This document shows positions 42,110 through 51,435 of a stretch of DNA of 58,436 nucleotides, piece after piece (within the stretch, counting starts at the first letter, position 1; each line of letters begins with the position of its first letter). The notes under the pieces are model-generated. The model had not been told where the DNA came from. It saw only the letters and a program-made list of their open reading frames with translations, and did not search any database. The translations under genes were made by a program, and so were the position numbers. Source of the stretch: Bog-159 sp035308525 (GTDB lineage Bacteria > Acidobacteriota > Terriglobia > Bryobacterales > Bryobacteraceae); assembly GCA_035308525.1 (NCBI GenBank), contig DATGGM010000266.1, positions 1-58,436 on the forward strand. The letters are read 5' to 3'.

Positions 42110-43054
42110 CTAATTAGTCGGTGCAACTTCCAGGAACAGTTCGTCGACGCGGCCCAGCAGCCAGCGCGCCCGCCGTTGGGCTACCAGGTTGGCCAGCCGG
42201 TTCTCCGGCTTCCTGTCCGCATCGATGGCCAATGCCTTGCCGATCATCTCCTGAAACCGCGCGCGGTCCTGCGCCGGCACGCAGGCGTCTTCGGCATACG
42301 AGACATATGTGGATGCGTGTTCGCCCTTCGACAGCGCCAGCGCCCGCTCGAAATCCTTCTTCATGCGCGCCTGCTGCACTTCCGGCTTGACGCCGGCGCG
42401 CGCGCTCTCCAGACTGAGGATCGCTTCCCAAACGGCGCCCGCCCCAAAACCTTCATCCAGTTCCTGCACCCGCCGCAGCATGGCGTCCACCGCCGGCAAC
42501 TGCACGATCATTTCCGGCTCGCTCTTCGAATTCGAAATGGCCAGCCCCAGCGACGCGGCCGTCCAGTAGAGCAGCGCGATATCCGGCTTGCGCACCCGCG
42601 CGGCGGCGGCTTCCGGCTCGTTATCGAGCGCCGCCGCAATGCCCGGATACGATACTTCGAGACCCCGCAATCCATACCGGTTGGCCCGCAAATACAGCCG
42701 CCGCGCACGGTTCCGCAGATACTTGCCGCGATCCACGCTGTCGCCCATGGCTTCATCGGCGCGGGTGTCCACGAAGGCATACCCGTATTCCGTAAACCCG
42801 CTGGCCGCGGCCTGCAGCAGGCCCTTGCTCCTCGGCGACTCCGCCAGCAGGCTCTCGATCAGCTTCAGGCCGAACGGCAGCGCCTCGCCCACCAGGTCCG
42901 GATCGTCGTCGCTTTCGTAGGTCGACCCGCCCGACGCCAGCGCGTTGCCGAGCTTGTTCACCGCGAAGCGCTTGATCGAGCAGCCCGACGACGCGGCGGC
43001 AATCAGCACCGCGGCCGTGAATTGACGCATCTTATGCATGCCGGTCGTCCTCAC
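42110..43054 (-). CDS. TRAP-associated lipoprotein TatT
   Basis: 314 residues. Lipoprotein signal (AAVLIAAASSGCS) followed by an all-helical TPR-like fold: LPFGLKLIESLLAESPRSKGLLQAAASGFTEYGYAFVDTRADEA, RARRLYLRANRYGLRGLE, LYWTAASLGLAISNSK, VAQRRARWLLGRVDELF. This is the TatT component that trimerises and contacts DctP in TRAP systems of spirochaetes and others. ATG at 43030 is an alternative start. Overlaps the upstream gene by 4 nt. Confidence 0.9.
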   Translation of the reverse strand: MRTTGMHKMRQFTAAVLIAAASSGCSIKRFAVNKLGNALASGGSTYESDDDPDLVGEALPFGLKLIESLLAESPRSKGLLQAAASGFTEYGYAFVDTRADEAMGDSVDRGKYLRNRARRLYLRANRYGLRGLEVSYPGIAAALDNEPEAAAARVRKPDIALLYWTAASLGLAISNSKSEPEMIVQLPAVDAMLRRVQELDEGFGAGAVWEAILSLESARAGVKPEVQQARMKKDFERALALSKGEHASTYVSYAEDACVPAQDRARFQEMIGKALAIDADRKPENRLANLVAQRRARWLLGRVDELFLEVAPTN

Positions 43055-43605
43055 TTGACCCGCCGCAGTTGCCCTTCATCGCTGAAGGCGCGGTCGTCGC
43101 CGGCATACGGCAGCAGAAACTCGCGCAATTCCGTGGGCGATGCCGTCAACAGGATTCGGTGGCTGTCCTCCTCCAGGGTTTCATGCCGCGGTTGGCCGCG
43201 GGTCTTAATCTGCTCCATCAGCCATTGGCTGTCCATGCTGGCCACCCAGGCCGTGTCGTTCTGCCTGCGCAGCTTGAGGAACATGTGCACCGGAGGCGAC
43301 GGGCCGTCGCTGGGACAATCCACGTCCAGCAGGTACCGGCCGCCCACCTTGAGGAGACGCATCGTATAAGTAGTGCCATCGCCATCCACGGTCACGCTGT
43401 AGGCGGAGTCGTGACCCGTAACGTTGAATCTGGTTCCCGCGCCATTGCCAGGGGTATCCACGTCTTCCCACGTGCCCACCAGGGCGGGATCGAAGACGGC
43501 GTCCTTATCGTCCGGCCCAGCCAGTGGATGCACCGAGATGACCGCCGCGCATCCGGATAGGAGTAGCAGCATGCATGGAATTGAAACGACTTTCAGCGTC
43601 CGCAT
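43051..43605 (-). CDS. Predicted lipoprotein
   Basis: 184 residues with a lipoprotein signal (VVSIPCMLLLLSGCAAVISVHPL). The remainder is a beta-rich domain (LVGTWEDVDTPGNGAGTRFNVTGHDSAYSVTVDGDGTTYTMRLLKVGGRYLLDVDCPSDGPSPPVHMFLKLRRQNDTAWVASM), lipocalin-like in pattern. First gene of the TRAP operon (overlaps TatT by 4 nt), so it may deliver substrate or modulate it. Family not recognised beyond that. Confidence 0.78.
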   Translation of the reverse strand: MRTLKVVSIPCMLLLLSGCAAVISVHPLAGPDDKDAVFDPALVGTWEDVDTPGNGAGTRFNVTGHDSAYSVTVDGDGTTYTMRLLKVGGRYLLDVDCPSDGPSPPVHMFLKLRRQNDTAWVASMDSQWLMEQIKTRGQPRHETLEEDSHRILLTASPTELREFLLPYAGDDRAFSDEGQLRRVK

Positions 43606-43718
43606 CGTACCCTCTCAATCACTGGGGCGCGAAAATGCGGAAAAAACTGTCAAAAACCGTGAATATTGCACGGCCGGCGGAACCGGACGCCTCAGCCCCG
43701 TATGTTATTCTTAGACCC

Positions 43719-44330
43719 ATGAACGCCCCGGGCCGAGGGGGTTACATCGCAAATCCTTCAGCCAATGAAGTAACCGGTCTGCTGCAAGCCTGGTCCGCGG
43801 GGGACGAAACGGCGCTGGATAAGCTGGTCCCGCTGGTTCACCAGGAGTTGCGCGCGCGGGCGCGGCACTACATGGCCGGCGAACGCTCCGGTCACACCCT
43901 CCAGACCACCGCCCTGGTCAATGAAGCGTATCTCCGTCTGGTGGATTCCCCCGCCCGCAATTGGGAAAGCCGTACGCATTTCTTTGCCGTGTGCGCGCAG
44001 CTGATGCGCCGCATCCTGGTGGATTTTGCGCGCTCCCGGAATTTCGAAAAGCGCGGCGGCGGCGCCCGCGATCTGCCGCTCGAAGAGGCCATGAATGTCT
44101 GCCAGGAGTCTCCCGCTCAAATCGTGGCCGTGGACGACGCTCTGAAAAGCCTGGCCGCCATCGATCCTCGCAAGAGCCGCGTAGTCGAGCTGCGTTTCTT
44201 CGGTGGATTGAACGTCGAAGAAATCGCCGAAGTGCTGAAGGTCTCTCCGGAAACGGTGATGCGCGACTGGAAGATGGCCAAGGTGTGGCTGCTCGGGCAA
44301 ATCGACCGGAGTCAGTCCCGTGGAGCCTGA
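43719..44330 (+). CDS. ECF-type RNA polymerase sigma factor (PF07638 group)
   Basis: 203 residues. Sigma2: VTGLLQAWSAGDETALDKLVPLVHQELRARARHYMAGERSGHTLQTTALVNEAYLRL; Sigma4 HTH: LAAIDPRKSRVVELRFFGGLNVEEIAEVLKVSPETVMRDWKMAKVWLLGQI. This subgroup occurs in Acidobacteriota and Planctomycetota next to Ser/Thr kinases. Its stop overlaps the kinase start (GTG at 44320) by 11 nt. No anti-sigma factor gene seen; kinase signalling may replace it. Confidence 0.93.
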   Translation: MNAPGRGGYIANPSANEVTGLLQAWSAGDETALDKLVPLVHQELRARARHYMAGERSGHTLQTTALVNEAYLRLVDSPARNWESRTHFFAVCAQLMRRILVDFARSRNFEKRGGGARDLPLEEAMNVCQESPAQIVAVDDALKSLAAIDPRKSRVVELRFFGGLNVEEIAEVLKVSPETVMRDWKMAKVWLLGQIDRSQSRGA

Positions 44331-46887
44331 GCGTTGGCGGAAGATCGAAGAGCTGTACCATGCGGCCGCCAGCCTCGCCGCCGATCAGCGCGATGAATTC
44401 CTGGATCGCGCGTGCGCCGGCGACGCGTCGCTGCGCTGCGAAGTCGGGACCCTGCTTTCCATGGAAGAACGCGCCGCGGGATTCATCGAACTGCCCGCCG
44501 CCGAGATCATGGCCCGGTCTATCGCCCGTAACCAGGCTCCACCCTCCGATCGCCTTCCCGGCAGCTTGATTTCCCACTACCGCATCGTCGAACGCATCGG
44601 CGGCGGCGGCATGGGCGTGGTCTACAAGGCCGAGGACACCCTCCTGGGCCGCTTCGTGGCGCTGAAGTTCCTTCCGGACAACGTGGCCGCCGATCCGCCA
44701 TCGCTCGCCCGCTTCCGCCGCGAAGCCCAGGCCGCCTCCGCGCTCGATCATCCGAACATCTGCACGGTCTACGAAATCGCCGAGGATCAGGGCCATCCGT
44801 TCATCGTGATGCAGTTTCTGGACGGCCGGACGCTCAAGCATCTCATCGGCGGAAACCCTCTGCCGCTCGCGCGGACGCTGGAGTTAGGCATCCAGATCGC
44901 CGAAGCCCTGGAGGCCGCCCACGCGCAGGGCATCATCCACCGGGATATTAAGCCGGCCAATATCTTCGTCACCGGGCGCGGGCACGCCAAATTACTCGAC
45001 TTCGGCCTGGCCAAGAAGGCCGCGGCCGCCCAGGACGACCCGCTGCTCACCAGTCCCGGCGCCGCCATCGGCACCGTCGCATACATGTCGCCGGAGCAGG
45101 TCAAGGGGCGGGAACTCGATGCGCGCACGGACCTCTATTCGTTTGGCGCCGTATTGTACGAGATGGCCACCGGCCGGCTGCCGTTTAGCGGCGGCACCCA
45201 CGCCCTGATTTTCGATGGCATTCTCAATCGCTCGCCGGAGCCGCCGCGCAGCCTCAATCCGGAATTGCCGCCCGCCCTCGGACGCATCATCGCCAGGGCC
45301 CTAGAAAAGGATCGCGCGTCGCGGTTTCAGCACGCATCCGAGATTCGCGCGGATCTCGCGCGCCTGCAAATTTTGCCTCCCGCCAAAGCGCTCGCGTGGA
45401 AACCATGGGCGGCAATACTGGCTGTGTGCGCCGTGTTGGCCCTGGCAATCGCAGCGGCTTACGCACTCCGCGGCGGGCGGGTTTCCCTGCCCGTGTCCGT
45501 GACGGCTTCCGACAACGTCCTGGCGGTGCTGCCGTTCCGCGGCATCCAACGGGACGATTCGCAGGATTACTTCGCGGACGGCATGACCCAGGCACTCATC
45601 ACCAGCCTCGCCCGGCTGGAGAAGCTGCGGGTGGTCTCCCTGGCTTCCGAGGCCGCCGGCCGGCGCGACACCGCCGCGTGGAACACGATTCTTCGCAACC
45701 AGAAGGTGCGCCGGGTTCTCACCGGGACCGTGGCGCGCTCCGGTGGACGCGTGCGCATCGACGCGCAACTCATCGATCCCACTACCCGCTCCGTGCTGTG
45801 GGCCAACAGCTACGATCGGGATGTGCAGGATACCCTCGCATTGGAATCGGCCCTGGCGGAAGCCATCGCCGGCGAAATCCAGGTGACCCTCACGGCACAG
45901 GATAGAGAGCGTCTGCGCCAGAGTCCCGTAAAGCCCGCGGCCCTGGACGCCTATCTGCACGGCCGCTATTTCTGGAACCGGCGCACGGAAGAGAGCCTGC
46001 GCCATGCCGCGCAGTACTTTCAACAAGCCATCGACATCGACCCAGGCTACGCGCTGGCCTACAGCGGCCTGGCCGACTCCTATTCCCTGCTCGGATCGAT
46101 CGAAACCTCCGCCATGACGCCCGCCGCGGCGATGCCTCTGGCGAAGGCGGCCGCGCAGAAAGCTCTGCAATTGGACCCCAACCTGGCGGACGCGCACGCT
46201 TCCCTCGGCTACGTGAAGCTGTCCTACGATTGGGATCTGCCCGCCGCCGCCCGCGAATTCTCCCGCGCGTTGACCCTCAACCCTAACTCCGCCACGGCGC
46301 GCCATTGGTACAGTCACTACTTCATGGCGGTGGGTGATCTCCCCAGAGCCACGGAGCAAATGCGCCAGGCGCTGCAACTGGAACCGCTCTCGCCCAGTAT
46401 CAACATCGGCATCGGCTGGTGCCTGTATTATTCGCGCCGGTACGACCAGGCCATCGAGCAATTCCGCGCGGTCACCGAAATGGATCCGAGCCTCCCCCTG
46501 GCGCATCAGACGCTGGGCATGGCCTATCAGCAGAAGGGACAATTCGACCAGGCCATCGAAGAATACAAGCGCGCGGCCGCCTTTTCCTCCAACAACCCCG
46601 CATCCGTCGCGGCGCTGGCCAGCATCTATGCCGGCCTTGGGAAACACGCGGAAGCCGCCCAGGAGCTGAACCTGCTCCGCGACATGGCGCGCACCCGTTA
46701 TGTGCCGTCGTTTTACTTTGCCTCCATCCGGTACTCCATGGGGGACCTGCCCGGAACGTTCCGCTGGGGTTGGAAGGCCGTGGGCGAGCGCTGCGACTAC
46801 CTCATGTATCTGCACGTCGAGCCGCGCGTAGGCAAGCTGGCGCTCAACCCGGAATTCATTCGGGGAATGGCGACACTCCATCGATGA
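44320..46887 (+). CDS. Serine/threonine protein kinase with adenylate-cyclase-type and TPR sensor region
   Basis: 855 residues. Layout: N-terminal PEGGY-like helical start, kinase domain (about 87-350) with GGGGMGVVYKA, K116 in VALK, HRD (207-209) and DFG (227-229), a membrane segment (about 363-382), then an extracytoplasmic part of an integrator type (LAVLPFRGIQRDDSQDYFADGMTQALITSLARL, LTGTVARSGGRVRIDAQLIDP) and about nine TPR repeats (e.g. YALAYSGLADSYSLLG, SLPLAHQTLGMAYQQKGQFDQAIEEYKRAA). Signals to unknown targets, probably with the coupled sigma factor. Start overlaps sigma gene; stop overlaps the next gene. Confidence 0.93.
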   Translation: MEPERWRKIEELYHAAASLAADQRDEFLDRACAGDASLRCEVGTLLSMEERAAGFIELPAAEIMARSIARNQAPPSDRLPGSLISHYRIVERIGGGGMGVVYKAEDTLLGRFVALKFLPDNVAADPPSLARFRREAQAASALDHPNICTVYEIAEDQGHPFIVMQFLDGRTLKHLIGGNPLPLARTLELGIQIAEALEAAHAQGIIHRDIKPANIFVTGRGHAKLLDFGLAKKAAAAQDDPLLTSPGAAIGTVAYMSPEQVKGRELDARTDLYSFGAVLYEMATGRLPFSGGTHALIFDGILNRSPEPPRSLNPELPPALGRIIARALEKDRASRFQHASEIRADLARLQILPPAKALAWKPWAAILAVCAVLALAIAAAYALRGGRVSLPVSVTASDNVLAVLPFRGIQRDDSQDYFADGMTQALITSLARLEKLRVVSLASEAAGRRDTAAWNTILRNQKVRRVLTGTVARSGGRVRIDAQLIDPTTRSVLWANSYDRDVQDTLALESALAEAIAGEIQVTLTAQDRERLRQSPVKPAALDAYLHGRYFWNRRTEESLRHAAQYFQQAIDIDPGYALAYSGLADSYSLLGSIETSAMTPAAAMPLAKAAAQKALQLDPNLADAHASLGYVKLSYDWDLPAAAREFSRALTLNPNSATARHWYSHYFMAVGDLPRATEQMRQALQLEPLSPSINIGIGWCLYYSRRYDQAIEQFRAVTEMDPSLPLAHQTLGMAYQQKGQFDQAIEEYKRAAAFSSNNPASVAALASIYAGLGKHAEAAQELNLLRDMARTRYVPSFYFASIRYSMGDLPGTFRWGWKAVGERCDYLMYLHVEPRVGKLALNPEFIRGMATLHR

Positions 46888-47792
46888 AGTCGCGTTATAT
46901 GAGCGCCCTCCTGGCCATGGGACTCTGCGCGCCGTGCTGGGGCGCGCGCTGCACTACCGTACTCGACCCGGCCATCCTGCGGGAATACCAGGACTATGTG
47001 GCCCGCGTCCGGCAGGCCGCCGCTAGCCGCAACCCGGTGGAGTTGTGGTGGGTTCCCCAATCGGAGTCGGCGGAAGCCGCGGCCCGCCTGGCTTCCGGCA
47101 AAGTCGTACGATCGAATATCAGCGATGCGGCTCTGAACCGCCGGATCGCCCGGCAAAACGGAACCGTAATCCACTGGATCGGGGCCGTCCGCATTCGCGG
47201 CACAACCCTGGCCGCCCTGAAATCCGTGCTGGAAGACTACAGCCGCTACGATCGCATCTACCGCCCCCTGATTTTCGACTGCAAAGCCGAACGGGCCGCC
47301 GAGGGGCCGCCGGCCGCCTATCATGTGACCTTCGGCCTGCACAGCGCCTACCGCTTCGCCTCCATTTTCCTGCAGCATTACACCTTTCGCGTGGATGCGC
47401 GCATCGAGCACTCCGGCATCAACCCCCCGGATGCCCCGGAATTGCGCGTGTACCTCGCCGCCAATGAAATCCGCGAGTCGGACAGCGGCGTGCCGGGACG
47501 CCACGACCTGCTCGCGCGTTATCACGATCACGGCATCATGTGGGATATGACCGCATTTTGGCGCGCCCTCCCCAGCGGGCCGGATGTTTACCTGGAATTC
47601 GAAACCATCACGCTGGCGCGCTCCGTGGAATCATTCGCGTGCAACCTCGGAATCATTCCCGTGCCCAGGTCGGTGGTGGCCGCCGCCATGGATTCGCTCC
47701 CCGCGCAGTCTGTCGAAACCATTCTGCAGGGGACCAAAGCGGAGTGCGAACGCGCCGTCGCGCGGCCCGCCCGCGAGGCATCCGTCCCATGA
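46884..47792 (+). CDS. Secreted START/SRPBCC-like protein
   Basis: 302 residues. Signal peptide (MKSRYMSALLAMGLCAPCWGA), then a beta/alpha domain with TTLAALKSVLEDYSRYDRIYRPLIFDCKAE and YHVTFGLHSAYRFASIFLQHYTFRVDARIEHSG, and a late FETITLARSVESFACNLGIIPVPRSVVAAAMDSLP, which looks like the START/SRPBCC ligand-binding fold. Start ATGA overlaps the kinase stop. Fold assignment is from pattern, not certain. Third gene of the sigma-kinase operon. Confidence 0.7.
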   Translation: MKSRYMSALLAMGLCAPCWGARCTTVLDPAILREYQDYVARVRQAAASRNPVELWWVPQSESAEAAARLASGKVVRSNISDAALNRRIARQNGTVIHWIGAVRIRGTTLAALKSVLEDYSRYDRIYRPLIFDCKAERAAEGPPAAYHVTFGLHSAYRFASIFLQHYTFRVDARIEHSGINPPDAPELRVYLAANEIRESDSGVPGRHDLLARYHDHGIMWDMTAFWRALPSGPDVYLEFETITLARSVESFACNLGIIPVPRSVVAAAMDSLPAQSVETILQGTKAECERAVARPAREASVP

Positions 47793-48412
47793 TCGCGGCG
47801 CGCCTTTCCGAGCTTCTGGTCGGGACCACGTTTCGGCTGGTCACCCGCGCGCTGTTCCGCGTGCGGGTCCTGGGTCGGGAGCACGCCCCTACCGATGGCC
47901 CCGCCCTGCTGGTTTCCAATCATCTGACCCATTTGGACGCCTTCCTGATCGGCGCCTGCTTTGAGCCGCTGGTCCGCTTCCTGGTCTGGCAGCCGTACTA
48001 CGAGCTCAAGCTGCTGACCTGGGGTTTCCGGCTGGCCCAAGCTATCCCCATTTGGGAGCGGCCCCACAGCGCCGCGGAAGCCATCGGCCGGGCCCGCCGG
48101 GAGCTCGAGCGCGGTCACATCATTTGCATTTTTGCCGAGGGCTCCATCAGCCGCACCGGCGATCTGCTCCCGTTCAAGCGCGGCCTGGAAGCCATCGCCC
48201 GCGATCTGAACGCGCCTATCGTGCCGGTGCATCTCGCCGGGCTATGGGAGAGCATGTTCAGCTTCAAGGGCGGCCGCTTTCTAGGCAAGCGCCCGCGCCG
48301 CTGGAGGCATCCGGTAGTCATTTCGTTCGGCCCTCCCATGCCCGCATCGTCCACCGCGCATGAGGTCCGGCAAGCCGTCGAACAGCTCAGGCAGACCGTC
48401 GGCGCCCGTTAG
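47789..48412 (+). CDS. Lysophospholipid acyltransferase (PlsC-like)
   Basis: 207 residues. Acyltransferase domain: LLVSNHLTHLDAFLIG (HX4D), IICIFAEGSISRTGDLLPFKRGLEAIARDLNAPIVPVHLAG. The variant FAEGSISR instead of FPEGTRS is that of the acyltransferase part of Aas-like fusions. Lacks an N-terminal membrane anchor. Start overlaps the previous stop by 4 nt; last gene of the sigma-kinase operon; tail overlaps pntB by 4 nt on the opposite strand. Acts on lysophospholipids at the membrane. Confidence 0.87.
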   Translation: MIAARLSELLVGTTFRLVTRALFRVRVLGREHAPTDGPALLVSNHLTHLDAFLIGACFEPLVRFLVWQPYYELKLLTWGFRLAQAIPIWERPHSAAEAIGRARRELERGHIICIFAEGSISRTGDLLPFKRGLEAIARDLNAPIVPVHLAGLWESMFSFKGGRFLGKRPRRWRHPVVISFGPPMPASSTAHEVRQAVEQLRQTVGAR

Positions 48413-49803
48413 TGCGATCCACCCGCCAGTTCGCGCACCAGGTCGCCCACGAACGCTTTGGCGTCGCCAAAAAGCATCAAAGTCTTATCCAGGTAATACA
48501 GAGGATTGTCGATGCCCGCGAATCCCGGACTCATGCCGCGCTTGATCACCATCACCGTCCGCGCCTTATCCACATCCAGAATGGGCATGCCATATATTGG
48601 GCTGCCCGGATCGGTGCGCGCCGCCGGATTGGTGACGTCGTTAGCCCCGATGACCAGCGCCACATCCGTCTGCGGAAAATCCGCGTTGATGGCGTCCATG
48701 TCCAGCAGCTTGTCGTATGGAATGTCGGCTTCGGCCAGCAGCACGTTCATGTGGCCCGGCATGCGGCCGGCCACCGGGTGGATGGCGAACTTCACGTCCA
48801 CGCCGCGCTTCATCAGGGCATCGTAAAACTCGCGCACCTTGTGCTGCGCCTGCGCCACCGCCATTCCGTAGCCGGGAACGATGACTACGGAGTTGGCCGC
48901 ACCCAGGATCGCGGCGGCTTCCTCGGCCGTGGCGCTGTGCGCCGTCCTCGCTTCCACCGCGCCCGCCGCGGAAGTCTGCACCTGCCCGAACGCTCCAAAC
49001 AACACGTTGGTGAACGATCGGTTCATGGCCTTCGACATGATCACCGACAGGATGAAGCCGGAAGATCCGTCCAGCGCTCCGGCCACGATCAGCAGCTTGC
49101 TATCCAGCACAAAGCCCATGGCCGCCGCCGAAAGGCCGGCATACGAGTTCAGCAGCGAGATCACTGTGGGCATGTCCGCGCCGCCGATCGGCATGATCAT
49201 CATCACTCCGAAGACCAGCGGAATGCCGATGATCAACGGGAATAGCCGCGTGTGGCCCGGATCCAGCACCAGCATCACCGCCAGCGCCACCGCGATCCCC
49301 AGCAGCGAGAGATTCACCAGGTTCTGTCCCTTGTACGTAATGGGACGCTGCGGCAGCACTTCCTGCAGCTTGCCCGCCGCCATCAGGCTGCCGGTGAAAG
49401 TCAGGCCGCCCAGGATCACTTCCATCGACAGCACCGCCATCATGAAGCCCGGCACGTGCGGCGCGCGCAGATAGTATTCCGCCGTCCCCACCAGGGTCAC
49501 GCATAGCGCGCCGAATGCGTGGCTCAACGCCGTCCGCTGCGGGACCGCGGTCATGGCCACGCGCCCTAGTGGCACGCCGATGATGGTGCCCAGCACCAGC
49601 GCGATGGCGATCGTCGTGTAATCCACGATGCCCTTGTGGAGCAGCGTCGCGCAGATCGCCAGCAGCATCCCCAGTTCGCCGGCCCACACGCCATGGCGGG
49701 CGGTGGCCGGCGCGCTCAGCCACTTGAGCGACAGGATGAATAACGCCGCCGAGATCAGGTAAATAATCTGAATGATCCGGTCTGGCGTGGCAAGCTGGCT
49801 CAT
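48409..49803 (-). CDS. pntB: NAD(P) transhydrogenase subunit beta
   Basis: 464 residues. Proton-translocating transhydrogenase dII/dIII: eight or nine membrane segments (IIQIIYLISAALFILSLKWLS ... GADMPTVISLLNSYAGLSAAAMGFVLDSKLLIVAGALDGSSGFILSVIM) and a cytoplasmic NADP-binding domain with VVIVPGYGMAVAQAQHKV, GRMPGHMNVLLAEADIPYD, INADFPQTDVALVIGANDVTNPAA, GIDNPLYYLDKTLMLFGDAK. Supplies NADPH at the cost of proton-motive force. Overlaps pntA2 start by 4 nt. Confidence 0.97.
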   Translation of the reverse strand: MSQLATPDRIIQIIYLISAALFILSLKWLSAPATARHGVWAGELGMLLAICATLLHKGIVDYTTIAIALVLGTIIGVPLGRVAMTAVPQRTALSHAFGALCVTLVGTAEYYLRAPHVPGFMMAVLSMEVILGGLTFTGSLMAAGKLQEVLPQRPITYKGQNLVNLSLLGIAVALAVMLVLDPGHTRLFPLIIGIPLVFGVMMIMPIGGADMPTVISLLNSYAGLSAAAMGFVLDSKLLIVAGALDGSSGFILSVIMSKAMNRSFTNVLFGAFGQVQTSAAGAVEARTAHSATAEEAAAILGAANSVVIVPGYGMAVAQAQHKVREFYDALMKRGVDVKFAIHPVAGRMPGHMNVLLAEADIPYDKLLDMDAINADFPQTDVALVIGANDVTNPAARTDPGSPIYGMPILDVDKARTVMVIKRGMSPGFAGIDNPLYYLDKTLMLFGDAKAFVGDLVRELAGGSH

Positions 49804-50093
49804 GGCTTTTTGGGCTTGCTGGTCTTGAACATCTTGAGCATGCGGTCGGTAATGATGAAGCCGCCCACCAGGTTGCTGGTGGAGGCCACGATGGCGATGC
49901 CGCCCAGCACCGCCGCCAGGCCGCTCTTGTGCTCCCCGGCCAGGATGATGGCGCCCACCACCGCGATGGCGTCCAACGCGTTGGTCAGCGACATCAACGG
50001 TGTGTGCAGCAGCGGCGAGACTCGCCGGATCACTTCGAATCCGACGAAAGCCGCCAGCATGAATATGTAGAGGCTTGCTATGAGATCGGTCAT
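49800..50093 (-). CDS. pntA2: NAD(P) transhydrogenase subunit alpha part 2
   Basis: 97 residues with three membrane segments (LIASLYIFMLAAFVGFEVI, LDAIAVVGAIILAGEHKSG, VLGGIAIVASTSNLVGGFIITDRML). This is the membrane part of PntA that is a separate gene in three-subunit enzymes. Overlaps pntA1 and pntB by 4 nt each. Confidence 0.95.
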   Translation of the reverse strand: MTDLIASLYIFMLAAFVGFEVIRRVSPLLHTPLMSLTNALDAIAVVGAIILAGEHKSGLAAVLGGIAIVASTSNLVGGFIITDRMLKMFKTSKPKKP

Positions 50094-51229
50094 GTCCCTA
50101 ATCCGAAAAACTCCCTCACCCGTGGATTCACAATTTCGCCGCCCTTCACCACCAGCGTTTCCCGCGCGATCTCGTCGTCCGTGTTCGACCGCAGGTGCAC
50201 CAGGAACGCCGTCACGTTTCGCGCATACATCTGGCTGGCATGGTACGGCACGCTGCTGGCCAGATTAATCGACCCCAGCACGGCTACTCCCTGCTCCACC
50301 ACCACCTCGCCCGCCACGGTGATCTCGCAATTTCCGCCGCGCTCGGAGGCCAGGTCCACGATCACGCTGCCGGGCGCCATGCGGTGCACCATCTCGCGCG
50401 TGATCAGCACAGGCGATTTTTTTCCTGGCACCACCGCGGCCGTAATCACCACATCGCTCTGCGCCACCTGGTTGCCCAGCAGTTCCGCCTGCCGCTTGTA
50501 GAATGTGTCGTCCTGCGCCTTGGCGTATCCGCGCGCGTCCTGTGCATCGGCCACTTCGATGGGCAGTTCGATGAAGCGCCCGCCCACGCTGAGTACCTGT
50601 TCCTTGGCGGCCGCCCGCAGGTCGTAGGCGGAGGTAGCCGCTCCCAGCCGCCGCGACGTGGCGATGGCCTGCAACCCAGCCACCCCGGCCCCGATCACGA
50701 AGACGCGAGCCGGCGTAATGGTGCCCGCGGCGGTGGTCAGCATCGGAAACATCCTGGGCAGCCGGTCCGCGGCCAGCAGCACGGCTTTGTAACCGCAGAT
50801 GGTGGCCATCGACGAGAGCGCGTCCATGCTCTGCGCCCGCGTGATGCGCGGCATCAGCTCCACCGAATATGCCGTCACGCCCGTGGCCGCCAGCTCCCGG
50901 ATGGTTTCGATCGTGCCCAGCGGACGCAAAAATCCAACCAGCATCTGGCCGCTGCGCAGCAGCGCCAGGTCGGCTTTCCCCGTGCGATCGTTGGAGCCGT
51001 AGCTCAGCACCTGCACGATGGCGTCCGCCTGCGCGAAGACCGCCGCCCGCTCCGCCACGATGCGGGCGCCTTTGGCCGCGTACTCCGCGTCCAGGTACCC
51101 GGCCTCCGATCCGGCGTCCGCTTCGATCACAACTTCAAACCCGGCCTTCGCCAGGACCGGAATCACGGCGGGCACCAGCGCCACGCGGCGCTCGCCGGGA
51201 AAGCTCTCACGGGGTACCCCGAGGACCAT
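50090..51229 (-). CDS. pntA1: NAD(P) transhydrogenase subunit alpha part 1
   Basis: 379 residues; soluble NAD-binding domain I. Alanine-dehydrogenase-like fold: VLGVPRESFPGERRVALVPAVIPVLAKAGFEVVIEADAGSEAGYLDAEY, VELMPRITRAQSMDALSSMATICGYKAVLLAAD, VFVIGAGVAGLQAIATSRRLGAATSAYDLRAAAKEQVLSVG, DVVITAAVVPGKKSPVLITREMVHRMAPGSVIVDLASERGGNCE. First gene of the pnt operon; palindrome 51299-51323 lies upstream. Confidence 0.96.
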   Translation of the reverse strand: MVLGVPRESFPGERRVALVPAVIPVLAKAGFEVVIEADAGSEAGYLDAEYAAKGARIVAERAAVFAQADAIVQVLSYGSNDRTGKADLALLRSGQMLVGFLRPLGTIETIRELAATGVTAYSVELMPRITRAQSMDALSSMATICGYKAVLLAADRLPRMFPMLTTAAGTITPARVFVIGAGVAGLQAIATSRRLGAATSAYDLRAAAKEQVLSVGGRFIELPIEVADAQDARGYAKAQDDTFYKRQAELLGNQVAQSDVVITAAVVPGKKSPVLITREMVHRMAPGSVIVDLASERGGNCEITVAGEVVVEQGVAVLGSINLASSVPYHASQMYARNVTAFLVHLRSNTDDEIARETLVVKGGEIVNPRVREFFGLGT

Positions 51230-51298
51230 AACTAATTATGGTCCAGGACCGGCGAAGCGGCGCGGTGGGCTGCCTTACAAACCGTCCATCCACCCGTT

Positions 51299-51323
51299 AG
51301 GTCGACGCATAAATTTCCGACCT
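51299..51323. promoter_or_regulatory. Inverted repeat upstream of pntA1
   Basis: AGGTCG (51299-51304) and CGACCT (51318-51323), 13-nt spacer, about 70 nt before the pntA1 ATG; candidate operator. The rest of 51230-51435 shows AT-rich stretches but no firm promoter. Confidence 0.3.
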
Positions 51324-51435
51324 TCATCGCTTTACCAATTTAGAAATAAATTAGGCGGCGTCCATTGAGCGGGGGCCCATCCTTGAATCACAATCCCAGA
51401 CAATCAGGCGTAACGGCACAGGGTGCAACGGAGCT

